64,000 nucleotides of DNA from positions 76,119,298 to 76,183,297 of the forward strand of contig NC_063167.1 in assembly GCF_023159225.1 (NCBI RefSeq), written 5' to 3'. Under the pieces are notes generated by a model. It worked only from the letters and a program-made list of their open reading frames with translations. It was not told where the DNA came from and searched no databases. The position numbers and the translations under genes were made by a program. Of the stretch, positions 21,790 to 31,497 are shown piece by piece. Position 1 is the stretch's first letter; every line of letters begins with the position of its first letter. This DNA is from Perognathus longimembris pacificus (lineage: Eukaryota > Chordata > Mammalia > Rodentia > Heteromyidae).

Positions 21790-22752
21790 CCTAGAACACA
21801 GAAAGCAAAGGGGCATGATCTCCCTGATATATGACTGTTAAGAAAGGGAGACGGAGAGACAGTAGAGACCAAGTCTGTGAAACCAAAAACTGCTTGTCAA
21901 ATAGTATTCCCCACAGGATTGGGGCAGCGACCCAACAGTATGTAACTAAAACCAAACAATTACTCAGTATATAAAGGTCAAAAATTGGGGCTGGGGGGCT
22001 GGGGATATGGCCTAGTGGCAAGAGAGCTTGCCTGGTATACATGAGGCCCTGGGTTCGATTCCCCAGCATCACATATACAGAAAACGGCCAGAAGTGGCGC
22101 TGTGGCTCAGGTGGTAGAGTGCTAGCCTTGAGCAAAAAGAAGCCAGGGACAGTGCTCAGACCCTGAGTCCAAGGCCCAGGACTGGCAAAAAAAAAAAAAA
22201 AAAAAAAAAATGGGGGCTGGGAATATGGCCTAGTGGCAAGAGTGCTTGCCTCGTATACAAGAAGCCCTGGGTTCGATTCCCCAGCACCACATATATAAAA
22301 AATGGCCAGAAGTAGCGCTGTGGCTCAAGTGGCAGAGTGTTAGCCTTGAGCAAGAAGAAGTCAGAGACAGTACTCAGGCCCTGAGTCCAAGGCCCAGGAC
22401 TGGCAAAAAAACAAAAACAAAATATAGGTCAAAAATTGACCTCTCAGGGGAATACAATAGCTCAAAAGCTATGTATGTACGTTCATATAAGATTACTGTC
22501 GACATATTGTCTAATATCAACATTACATTTAAAGCCCTAGGCGAACTTTCTTGGGCGTGGCCACGTGGCTACTGTATATGTTCTTGATACATTGTATATT
22601 GTATATATGTCTACCTGACCTAGAGAAGGGATAGAAAAACAGGGCGTAAGATATCACAAGAAATGTACACACTGCCCTACTATGTAACTGTACCCTTTTT
22701 GCACAACACCTTGTCAAAAAATTTGTGTTCAGTTAATAAATTTAATTTAAAA
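21790..22752 (+). mobile_element. 5'-truncated L1 3' end, sense to CCDC18, carrying two dIDs
   Basis: Blocks such as GCATGATCTCCCTGATATAT and TGTACCCTTTTTGCACAA match the L1 3' ends seen elsewhere in this window, ending in an A-rich tail. The duplication AAAAGCTATGTCTAA flanks the element (about 21,774 and 22,752). Two plus-strand dIDs (about 21990-22200 and 22208-22420) sit inside, bracketed by a TATA..GGTCAAAAATTG repeat. A sense-strand AATAAA lies near the tail, within the last intron of CCDC18. Confidence 0.82.
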
Positions 22753-22817
22753 AAAGCTATGTCTAACTGGGTAGCTGCTGTGTCAAGAAATGTTGAGCTA
22801 CATAAACATCCCTTCAC

Positions 22818-23555
22818 TGGCCAGTAATGTGCCTCAGTGGTAGAGTGCTTGCCTAGCATGCATAAAGCCTGAAAGTAGTGCCACGGCTCAGTAGAGTGCT
22901 AGCCTTGAGCAAAAGAAGCTCAGGGACAGTGCCTAGGCCCTGAGTTCAAGCCCCAGGACTAGCAAAAAAAAAAAAAAAAGAAAGAAAAAAAAGAAAGAAA
23001 ATCCCTTTACCTAACAAACTGTCTACAATTAGATAGCTAAATACTAGTTTTAAACATGTCAATAAGTGGGCTGGGAATATGGTGCCTAGTGGTAAAGTAC
23101 TTGCCTCATATACATGAAGCCCTGGGTTCGATTCCTCAGCACCACATATATAGAAAAAAGCCGGAAGTGGATCTGTGGCTCAAGAGGTAGAGTACTAGCC
23201 TTGAGCAAAAAGAAGCCAGGGACAGTGCTCAGGCCCTGAGTCCAGTCCCCAGGACTGGCAACAAAAACAAAATACAAATAAAACAAAAAATAAACATGTC
23301 AATAAGGCTGAGCCAAATAATAGAGAAATCTTTAAAATATCACTTCAGGGCTAAGAATGTGGTTTAGTGGTAGAGTGCTTGCCTAGCATGCATGAAACCC
23401 TAGGTTCGATTCCTCAGTACCACATAAACAGAAAAAACCAGAAGTGGTGCCGTGGCTCAAGTGATAGAGCTCTAGCCTTGAGCAAAAGAAACTCAGGGAC
23501 AGTGCCCAGGCCCTGAGTTCAAGCCTCACAACCAACAACAACAAAAAAGAAGGAT
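22818..23555 (+). repeat. Three dID SINEs
   Basis: About 22818-22975 is a copy with a deleted linker. About 23070-23280 is full and flanked by TAAACATGTCAATAAG on both sides. About 23348-23550 is a third copy. From 23,560 to 24,115 the intron is unique, with no recognised element. Confidence 0.78.
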
Positions 23556-24114
23556 CACTTGTGATGAAGTAACAAAGCCAAAGACTATCTAGGAGACTAT
23601 GAAGATGATCTAGGAGATGACTTTTAGATGGGCTAGAGGATAGGTAAGTTGAGAACATACCACTTTTTGGTTCTATGTTGAAGGTAGAGCCAACGAATTT
23701 GATATAGGGCTCAGTGAAATAGAAGTCAAGAAAAATTCTATACAGATTTTACCCAGAGAAAATGACCAAGAAAACTAAGACATGAGCAGATATGGAGGCA
23801 AGGTGTGAATCAGGAGTTTGATTTCAAATAGATTAAGTTTGAGATTTTTGTGAGCTGTTAAGTGAACAATTGGGTTTGTAGGATAAGTTAAGCTTAAGTT
23901 ATCATCAACATTTGGTGATATTTAAAGCATAATGATGGATTAAATCAAGAGAATAAATTGAGCGAGAAACAAAAGTCCTGGAGCATTTGAATATTCAGGT
24001 AGTTGAAGGTCCAATAAAGGTAACTGTAAAGGAAATCAGTTATAAGATAGGAAAAAAAATGGGAGAGGATGTCTTACAAGCTAGATAAAATCATGTTTCA
24101 AGAAAGAAATTAGA

Positions 24115-24345
24115 CACTGGTGGCTTGTGCCTGTAATCCTAGCTACTCGGGAGGCTGAGATCTGAAGATGACAATTCAAAGCCAGCTCAGGCAGGAAAGT
24201 CCATGAAACTTGCCTCCAATTAACCACCAAAAAACCGGAAGTGGCACTGTGGCTCAAGTGGTAGAATGTTAGCCTTGCGCTGAAGAGCTCAGGGGCCCAG
24301 GCTCAGAGGCCCATGGCCAACATCAACAAAAAAAGGGTGGGGATG
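24115..24345 (+). repeat. B1-dID SINE
   Basis: Clear B1 head (GGTGGCTTGTGCCTGTAATC) and ID-like half (GTGGCACTGTGGCTCAAG). From 24,350 to 24,665 is unique intron. Confidence 0.72.
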
Positions 24346-24669
24346 GGGAGGGGGCTTCTGTTTTGTTCTTTAGGTGAAGAGATGAAACACAATTGTATGT
24401 ACTGAGAGGAATAAATAGTAGGCAAGAACTCATAATTCAGCAGAGTGTGGGGGTAAAATCCTTGTCCCTTCAGTGTGAGTTCCCCTAGGGAAGTAGGAGT
24501 TAGTAGGAGTTAAGAAGGGGAAGTTCATCTACCGTACTGAGAAGGGAAGTAGAATATGTGGGTTCTAAATGATGTGGAGCAGCTTCGTGGTCAGAGAGCT
24601 GTTATTTCAAGTGCAGGACAACTGGTTTACTTGTCCCAACCTACTGTATTCTGGAAGCAGGGTATCTCT

Positions 24670-25105
24670 TTTTTTTTGCCAGTCCTGGGGTTTGGACTTA
24701 GAGCCTGAGCACTGTCCTTGGCTTCTTTTGCTTGCTCAAGTCTAGCACTCTACCTCTTGAGTCACAGTGCCACTTCTGGCCTTTTCTGTTTATGTGGTGC
24801 TGAGGAATTGAACCCAGAGCTTTGTGCATGTTAGGCAAACATTTCTACCACTAAGCCACATTCCCAGCCCCAGGGCATCTCTTTTTCCCTTTATAATGAC
24901 AGTTAAAATGTACCCTCACAAATTTCTACAGTGTTCTCTCTCTCTTGCCAGTCCTGGGGCTTGAAGTCAGAGCCTCTCTGTGCTTAAGGTTAGCACTCTA
25001 CTACTTGAGCCACAGTGCCACTTCCAGCTTTATCTGTTTATGAGGAGTTGAACCCAGGGCTTCATGCATGCTGGGCAAGCACTGTACCACTAGCCACATT
25101 CCCAG
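24670..25105 (-). repeat. Two dID SINEs with TSDs
   Basis: The first (about 24670-24872) is flanked by GGTATCTCTTTTT and GGCATCTCTTTTT. The second, shortened copy (about 24938-25107) is flanked by TACAGTGTTCTCT on both sides. Confidence 0.78.
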
Positions 25106-25264
25106 CCTACAGTGTTCTCTTGAGGATAGTACTGCATCCCAATCTGGGTTCCCCCTGAATCTTGGGAGCAGGAAGCCTCTAGGAGGGGCCTTCATATCTT
25201 AGGCCTGCACCCCAGTGCCTCCTCCAGGCACCTGTGCTCAGCACTCTACTGGAGCACTAGATAC

Positions 25265-25385
25265 TGTCTTTTGTTTGTTGAGACAAATCTCTCTTTGTAG
25301 CCTGGACTGGCTTCAAATTCACCATCCTCCTACCTCAGTTTTCCTAGTGCTGAGATTATAGACATGAGTCATTACATTGAGCTTG
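25265..25385 (-). repeat. B1 monomer
   Basis: GTTGAGACAAATCTCTC, TTTGTAGCCTGGACTGG and CTAGTGCTGAGATTATAG are reverse-strand B1 blocks. Confidence 0.62.
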
Positions 25386-25406
25386 AGGTATTGCTATTAT
25401 CCCCAG

Positions 25407-26141
25407 TTTTGTTTTGTTTTGTTTTTTGTTAAATTTTTGTCAAACTGAGGTACAGAGAGGTTACACTTTCATACATTAGGCATTGGATACATTTCTTGTA
25501 CTGTTTGTTACCTCTTCCCTCATTCCCCCGTCCCATCTCCCCCTTTCCCTTTCCCCTCCATGAGTTGTTCAGTTCATTTATACCAAACAGTTTTGCAGGT
25601 ATTTGTCTTTTTTTACCCTGTGTCTCTCGATTTTGGTATTCCCTTTCTATTTCCTAGTTCGAATACCAGTATACACGGTTTACAATGTACTCAGATAAGA
25701 TACACAGATAGTGCAGGTACAACCATAGGAAGGGGATACAAGAGGATCATCAATAATAGAAGCTACGGTTTCACATCGCCTGTTGAAAGTAATCACAACA
25801 GTGATATGACAGTCGTTTCCATAACATGGAGTTCATTTCACTTAGCATCATCTTATGTGTTCATAAGGGCTATTGGGCTGTTGTGATCCTCTGCTGTGAC
25901 TAGCCTAAACCTGTGCTAATTATTCCCTATGAGGGAGACCATAGAGTCCATGTTTCTTTGGTTCTGGCTCACTTCACTTAGTATAATTTTTTCCAAGTTC
26001 TTCCATTTCCTTACGAATGGGGCAATGTCATTCTTTCTGATAGAGGCATAAAATTCCATTGTGTATATGTACCACATTTTCCTGATCCATTCATCTACTG
26101 AGTGGCATCTGGGTTGGTTCCAAATTCTAGCTATGATTGTC
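25407..26141 (-). mobile_element. L1 3' end in CCDC18 last intron, antisense
   Basis: It begins with a T-rich tail, then the reverse complement of an L1 3' UTR and ORF2 end (ATTCCATTGTGTATATGTAC, then TTCATCTACTGAGTGGCATC). TCCCCAGTTT occurs at both ends, giving the insertion site. The element is 5'-truncated. Confidence 0.82.
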
Positions 26142-26189
26142 CCCAGTTTATAGATGAGAAATCTGTGTTTTACTCTTTATTTGTTTTGA

Positions 26190-26730
26190 TTTTTGTTGCC
26201 AGTCCTGGGGTGTGGACTCAGGGCCTGAGCACTGTCCCTGGCTTCTTTTTGCTCAAGGTTAGCACTCTGCCACTTGAGCCACAGCGCCACCTCTGGCCGT
26301 TTTCTATATATGTTGTGCTGGGGAATCGAACCCAGGGCTTCATGTATACAAGTGAAGCACTCTTGCCACTAGGCCATATTCCCAGCCCTGTTTTACTCTT
26401 AACCTCTGTGAGAATAGTTTAGTATTAACCTCCTTATTTCATGTGATCATTTGTCTTTGTATTGTGTGTTTTAGTCAAATTAAGTGTCTAAATATCTTAT
26501 TTTTGTCCCCATTTTGGTTGCTATTTGGGTTTTGTTTTTTGAGTTTGGTTTGCTTACTCATGGCTGATGTTCTGCCTCTAGTCATGACTCTAATCTGGCT
26601 TTTTTGCTGTTTACTTGGAGATAGAGTGTCATACACATTTCTGCCCTGAGTAGCCTCAAACTTTGATTTTTCTGATCTCAGTCTCCTGAGTAGCTAGGAT
26701 TACAGCTATGAGTAACCAGGGCTGAGTACT
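26190..26730 (-). repeat. dID with TSD, then decayed B1-dID
   Basis: About 26190-26387 is a dID flanked by TGTTTTACTCTT on both sides. About 26525-26730 is an old B1-dID. From 26,735 to 26,920 nothing is recognised. Confidence 0.75.
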
Positions 26731-26920
26731 GTCCCTACTTTGAGCTTTAAGGTCAATTTAATTTAACTTTGTATTATTCATTCTTACCCTCCCTCCAAAC
26801 CAAAACAGCTTACTTTTTTTGTATTACTGTTTTTTCTGATTCATATTTTTCCCTTTTTTATATGCCATATGACTATAGTGGACTATAATACTAAATTATT
26901 ATTTGAATATTTCAAATACT

Positions 26921-27100
26921 GGGCTGGGAATGTGGCTTAGCAGTAGAGAGTTTACCTGGCATGCATGAAGCCCTGGGTTCAATTCCTCAGCAACACAGAA
27001 ACACAAAAGGCCAAAAGTGGTGCTATGGCTCAAGTGGTAGAGTGCCTTGAGCAAAAGGAAGCCAGGGATAGTGCTCAGGCCCTGAGTTCAAGCCCCAGGA
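26921..27100 (+). repeat. dID SINE leading into the purine repeat
   Basis: GGGCTGGGAATGTGGCTTAG to CAAGCCCCAGGA; the usual tail is replaced by the GGAA/GGAG tract. Confidence 0.78.
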
Positions 27101-27374
27101 AGGAAGGAAGGAAGGAGGAGGAGGAGGAGGAGGAGGAGGAGGAGGAGGAGGAGGAGGAGGGAGGGAGGGAGGGAGGGAGGGAGGGAGGGAGGGAGGGAGG
27201 GAGGGAGGGAGGGAGGGAGGGAGGGAGGGAGGGAGGGAGGGAGGGAGGGAGAGAAAGAAAGGAAGGAAGGAAGGAAGGAAGAAAGAAAGGGAGGAAGGAA
27301 GGAAGGGAGGGAGAGGAAGGAAGGAAAGGAAGGAAGGAAGGAAGGAAGGAAGGAAGGAAGGAAGGAAGGAAGGA
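27099..27374 (+). repeat. Polypurine microsatellite (GGAA/GGAG/GGGA)n
   Basis: About 275 bp are pure A/G on the plus strand in blocks: (GGAA)n, (GGA)n, (GGGA)n and (GGAA)n again. Long open frames through it (Arg/Glu/Gly on one strand, Ser/Pro/Leu on the other) are artefacts of the repeat. It lies about 200 bp upstream of the CCDC18 terminal exon. Confidence 0.95.
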
Positions 27375-27525
27375 GATTTTGGTACACAGGATATTGTATA
27401 TATGCCTAGGGAAGGGAAAGAAAAATGAAGGTGTAAGATATCACAAGAAATGTATTCACTGCCTTATTATGTAACTGTACCCGCTTTGCACAATACCTTG
27501 TCAATAAAATTTAATTTAAAAAAGG
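27375..27525 (+). mobile_element. Short L1 3' terminus, 55 bp before CCDC18 terminal exon
   Basis: CACAGGATATTGTATATATG to the A-rich tail matches the last 150 bp of the L1 at 30.2-31.1 kb. It carries AATAAA at 27503-27508 in the sense orientation of CCDC18. The polypurine tract upstream may be part of, or expanded next to, the same insertion. Confidence 0.8.
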
Positions 27526-27579
27526 AAGGAAAGAAAGAGAATAATTCAAATATTAATCTATTGTTTTGTGTTATTCTAG

Positions 27580-27594
27580 GGAGAAAATTTGTAA
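27580..27594 (+). CDS. CCDC18: CCDC18 terminal coding exon (four codons and stop)
   Basis: After a 7.9-kb intron, a T-rich tract ending TTATTCTAG (27571-27579) is followed by GGA GAA AAT TTG TAA, i.e. Gly-Glu-Asn-Leu-stop in phase 0 with the preceding exon ending LTQ. Human CCDC18 is remembered to end in a Gly-Glu-Asn-Val type tail, so this tiny coding exon fits position, phase and residues. The stop is at 27592-27594. The exon would be invisible to ORF-based calling. Confidence 0.82.
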   Translation, partial: GENL

Positions 27595-27730
27595 GTACAA
27601 GAAGATATCAGCACAATGAGAAATGGGATTGTTGGTACTCTCCTGTGTTTACTTATTACTATGTGTAGCACTTATTGCATAGAAGCTGTTATTTTATTGC
27701 CTTTGAATAAATTTTATATTTTAATATTTT
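27595..27730 (+). other. CCDC18: CCDC18 3' UTR with polyadenylation signal
   Basis: The sequence after the stop is non-repetitive and A/T-rich. A canonical AATAAA lies at 27706-27711, followed by a T-rich stretch; cleavage is expected about 15-25 bp later, so the end given here is an estimate. The 3' UTR would be only about 135 nt. Longer alternative UTRs cannot be excluded, but a SINE array begins near 28.1 kb. Confidence 0.6.
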
Positions 27731-28086
27731 TCACTAATCTTAGTGGGAGTTTATCTTATTTGGTCTATAATTGCTGGCTTCTTTCTTTTTATGTATTGTT
27801 AAAATACATAATAAATGCATTAAATAGCAAAAGCAAAATAAGGAGCAAATTAAGTGATTTAGAGGCATGTTTCAGAAGAATACCTGCCTAGCAAGCCACA
27901 AGGTCCTGAGTTCAAACTTTAGTACCACCAAAAAAAAAAAAAAAAGTAAATATAAAGAAGCTAAGAATAGAAATCAGTAATAGAAAAAAACAGTATAGAA
28001 AATCAGCATAACTATGGTTCACTAAGAAAAAATAAAATTGATGTAACTAACAAGGCTGGTCAAGAAAGAAATACCACAATTACCAT

Positions 28087-28800
28087 TATTAAAAATAAAG
28101 GGGGATGGGCTGGGGATATGGCCTAGTGGCAAGAGTGCCTGCCTCATATACATGAGGCCCTGGGTTCGATTCCCCAGCACCACATATACAGAAAATGGCC
28201 AGAAGTGGCGCTGTGGCTCAAGTGGCAGAGTGCTAGCCTTGAGCAAAAAAGAAGCCAGGGACAGTGCTCAGGCCCTGAGTTCACGGCCTAGGACTGGCAA
28301 AAATTTAAAAATATTAAATAAATAAATAAATAAAAATAAAGAAGAGGGGCTGGGAATATGGCCTAGTGGCAAGAATGCTTGCCTCATATACATGAGGCCC
28401 TGGGTTCGATTCCTCAGCTCCACATATTCAGATAATGGCCAGAAGTGGCGCTGTGGCTCAAGTGGCAGAGTGCTAGCCTTGAGCAAAAAAGAAGCCAGGG
28501 ACAGTGCTCAGGCCCTGAGTTCACGGCCTAGGACTGGCAAAAATTTAAAAATATTAAAAAAATAAATAAATAAAAATAAAGAAGAGGGGCTGGGAATATG
28601 GCCTAGTGGCAAGAATGCTTGCCTCATATACATGAGGCCCTGGGTTCGATTCCTCAGCTCCACATATTCAGATAATGGCCAGAAGTGGCGCTGTGGCTCA
28701 AGTGGCAGAGTGCTAGCCTTGAGCAAAAAAGAAGCCAGGGACAGTGCTCAGGCCCTGAGTTCACGGCCTAGGACTGGCCAAAAATAAATAAATAAAAATA
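28087..28800 (+). repeat. Tandem triplication of a dID-containing 240-bp unit
   Basis: Three dID copies (starting about 28107, 28347 and 28587) repeat with an exact 240-bp period. By eye, 28201-28440 and 28441-28680 differ at one position, including flanking AAATAAAGAAGAG sequence that is not SINE. The identity of flanks and SINE together shows tandem duplication of DNA, not three insertions. Confidence 0.88.
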
Positions 28801-28811
28801 AATAAAGGAGG

Positions 28812-29010
28812 GGGGCTGGGAATATGGCCTAGTGGCAAGAGTGCTTGCCTTGTATACATGAAGCCCTGGGTTCGATTCCTCAGCACCACATGTATAGAAA
28901 ACAGCCAGAATTGGCGCTGTGGCTCAAGAGTCAGAGTGCTAGACTTGAGCAAAAAGAAGCCAGGGGGAGTGCTCAGGCCCTGAGTTCAAGCCCCAGGACT
29001 GGCCAAAAAA
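28812..29010 (+). repeat. dID SINE
   Basis: A full copy (GGGGGCTGGGAATATGGCC to CCCCAGGACTGGCC plus As). It differs from the triplicated units next to it. Confidence 0.8.
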
Positions 29011-29011
29011 A

Positions 29012-29075
29012 AGCCTTACGTATGAAACTGTAACCCCTCTGTACATTACTCTGACAATAAATAAATATTTTTTAA
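29012..29075 (+). mobile_element. Very short L1-like 3' tail
   Basis: TGTAACCCCTCTGTACATTA followed by CAATAAATAAA and an A-rich tail resembles the last ~60 bp of the local L1 family but from a different subfamily. Confidence 0.45.
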
Positions 29076-29093
29076 AAAATAAAGGAGCGGGGG

Positions 29094-30030
29094 TGGGCTG
29101 GGAATATGGCCTAGTGGCAAGAGTGCTTGCCTCTTATACATGAAGCCCTGGGTTCAATTCCCCAGCACCACATATATGGAAAATGACCAGAAGTGGTACT
29201 ATGGCTCAAGTGGCAGAGTGCTAGCCTTAAGCAAAAGGAAGCCAGGGACAGTGTTCAGGCCCTGAGTCCAAGGCCCAGGACTGGCAAAAAATAAAAAATA
29301 AAGGAGGGGCTGGGAATATGGCCTAGTGGTAGAGTGCTTGCCTTATATACATGAGGCCCTGGGTTCTACTCTTTAGCACCACTTATATAGAAAAAGCCAG
29401 AAGTGGCACTGTGGCTGAAGTGGTAAAGTGCTAGCCTTGAGCAAAAAGAAGCCAGGGACAGTGCTCAGGCCCTGAGTCCAAGCCCCAGGACTGGCAAAAA
29501 AAAAAAAAGGAACTGGGACTAGGAATGTGGCTTTAGTGGTACAGTGCTTACCTAGCATTATGAAGCCCTGGGTTCAATTCCTCAGTACCACATAAACAAA
29601 AAAGGCTCAAAGCAGTGCTGTGGCTCAAGTGGTAGTGCTAGTCTTGAGCAAAAGAAGCTCAGGAGCAGTCCCAGGCCCTGAGTTCAAGCCCCAGGACTGG
29701 AAAATAAATAATTAAATGAAATAAAGGAGCTGGGAGCTGGTGACTCAACACCTATAATCCTAGCTATTGGGAAGGCTGAGATCTGAGGATCAGTGTTCAA
29801 AGCTAGTCCAGGCAGTAAAGTCTGTGAGACTCATCTCCAATTAACCACCAGAAAACCAGAAATGGTACTGTGGCTCAAAGTAGTAGAGTGCTAGACTTGA
29901 TCTGAAGAACTCAGGAACAGTGCTATGGCTCAAGTGGTAGAGCCCTATCCTTGAGCACAAAGAGGCTCAGGGACAGCTCCCAGACCCTGAGTTCAAGCCC
30001 CAGAACAGGCAAAATAAACAACGACAACAA
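29094..30030 (+). repeat. Run of dID and B1-dID copies, all plus strand
   Basis: dIDs at about 29094-29292, 29306-29508 and 29515-29705, then a B1-dID at about 29725-30015 with an extra second half. Together with 28.1-29.0 kb this is a nearly continuous 2-kb same-strand SINE run. Confidence 0.75.
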
Positions 30031-30047
30031 CAAAAAGACTTGGCATT

Positions 30048-30203
30048 GCTGGGGGCTGGGAATGTGGCTTAGTGGTAGAGTGCTTGCCTAGCATGGGTGA
30101 AGCCCTGCGTTCTATTCCTCAGTACCACATAAACAGAAAAGCCAGAAGTGGCACTGTGGCTCAAGTGGTTGAGTGCTATCCCTGAACAAAAGGATCTCAG
30201 AAC
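30048..30203 (+). repeat. dID SINE, left portion of a copy split over 8.9 kb
   Basis: This dID runs from GGGGGCTGGGAATGTGGC to AACAAAAGGATCTCAG and stops mid-element. Its remaining 3' part (AGAGATAGTGCCCAGGCC to GACTGG) is at about 39057-39104. Two L1s and an LTR element lie between the halves. Confidence 0.78.
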
Positions 30204-31140
30204 TCAGGCAAAAACAAATGCTGGAGGGGATTCGGGGAAAGAGGAACCCATCTCCACTGTTGGTGGGAGTGCAAATTAATATGACCACTTTGGAGAACAG
30301 TATGGAGGTTCCTCAAAAAGCTCAGCATAGGCATACCCTATGATCCAGCCATACCACTTTTAAGCATCTATCCTGAACAACAGGTCTCAGGATACCATAA
30401 AGACATTTGCACATCCATGTTTACCACTGCACAATTCACAATAGCCAAAATATGGAAACAACACAGATGCCCCACTACAGATGAATAGATCCAAAAAGTG
30501 TGGTACCTGTACACAATGGAATACTACATAGTAATTAGAAATGATAAAATAATGGTATTCACAGGGAAATGGTCAGAACTTGAACAAATAATGTTGAGCG
30601 AGACAAGTCTAGAACACAGACAACAAAGGCGCATGTTCTCCTTGATATATGACTGTTAGGGAGTGTGGGGGAAGAACAGTGGAGACCAGGTCTGCAAAAC
30701 AACAAACTTCTTTTCAAATGGTATTTTCACATGTTTAAGTCAGCAATTTTACATTATGTATCTAAAACCAAACAACTACTAAACAAACAAAAAATGGTCT
30801 GGGATAGACCTATTAGAGGACCAAATAGCTCAACAGCTATGTACACATGATTATATAAGAGGAGGATAAGCAAAAAGAACTCCAAGAGAAGGACACAGGA
30901 GGACTTTATTGTTGTCGTTATGTTTAATGTTAGGTGAATTTCCTTTGGCATACCCCATGTGGTTACTGTATATGATTTTGCTACACTGGATATTGTATAT
31001 ATGCCTACCTGAACTAGGGAAGGGAAAGAAAAATGAAGGAGGGTGTAACAAATATGACAAGAAATGTATCACTACTGTATTATGTAACTGTACCCCCTCT
31101 GCACATCACCTTGTCAATAAAATTTAATAATTTTTTAAAA
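30202..31140 (+). mobile_element. Younger L1, 5'-truncated, with TSD
   Basis: The element starts inside ORF2 near its C-terminal zinc-knuckle-like region (the fragment encodes GERGTHLHCWWECKL with stops) and continues through the 3' UTR to AATAAAATTTAATAA and an A-rich tail. AAAAGGATCTCAGAA is duplicated at about 30188-30202 and 31137-31152. It inserted at the 5' junction of the older L1 fragment that follows. Confidence 0.85.
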
Positions 31141-31152
31141 AGGATCTCAGAA

Positions 31153-31491
31153 ACAGATGGGGAAATGTTCATCATCCTGGCCATAAAGAAAATGCAAATG
31201 AAAACAACCCTGAGATACCATCTTACCCTTACCTCGGACTGGCCAATATTCTAAATTCAGACAATAGCGTGCTGATGAGGTTGTAGAGAAAAACCCTATT
31301 GCACTGCTTGTAGGAATGTAAACTAGTATAACCACTCTGGAAAGCAGTCTGGAAGTTTCTCAAAAAACTAACCATAGACCTTCCCAACCACCTAGCTATA
31401 TCACTCCTAGGCATCTACCCTGAGCATCATGAACCAGGATATGACAAGGACACCTGCACAACCATGTTCATTGCTGCACTGTTCACAATAG
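31153..31491 (+). mobile_element. Older L1 fragment, left part (split by LTR element)
   Basis: AGATACCATCTTACCCTTAC and AACTAGTATAACCACTCTGG are typical L1 ORF2 3'-end text, more diverged than the neighbour. It breaks at GTTCACAATAG, and the next L1 bases resume at 38391 after the LTR element. Confidence 0.82.
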
Positions 31492-31497
31492 CCAAGA
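31492..31497. repeat. Left target-site duplication of LTR element
   Basis: CCAAGA here is repeated at 38385-38390 directly after the right LTR. Removing one copy and the element restores a continuous L1 reading (ATAGCCAAGATATGGAAACA). Six bases is the usual duplication length for class II (ERVK-type) elements. Confidence 0.85.

Larger units (their letters stand above)
1..27730 (+). other. CCDC18: CCDC18 gene, 3' third (eight exons in window)
   Basis: The plus strand carries eight exons whose joined translation is an uninterrupted coiled-coil protein segment of about 462 residues, recognised from memory as the C-terminal third of CCDC18 (sarcoma antigen NY-SAR-24; human protein about 1,450 residues). 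Diagnostic stretches are RRSISASDL and [18 protein letters not shown] near the end and a GEN-type C-terminus. All seven introns inside the window are GT-AG and phase 0; the intron entering the first visible exon is phase 2. Upstream exons, start codon and promoter are outside the window. CCDC18 is a long coiled-coil protein that I recall being reported among centriolar-satellite/centrosome proteins; its molecular activity is not well established. No frameshift or stop was seen in any exon, so the gene looks intact here. Confidence 0.9.

Noticed and set aside
26965..27474. Plus-strand 169-codon frame rich in Glu, Gly, Arg, Lys and its antisense Ser/Pro/Leu frame
   Set aside because: It is a SINE plus a GGAA/GGAG microsatellite translated in frame; no splice context or family support.
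28201..28780. Regularly spaced repeats considered as a CRISPR-like array
   Set aside because: The 240-bp period is a duplicated SINE-containing unit in mammalian DNA; there are no short repeats with unique spacers.
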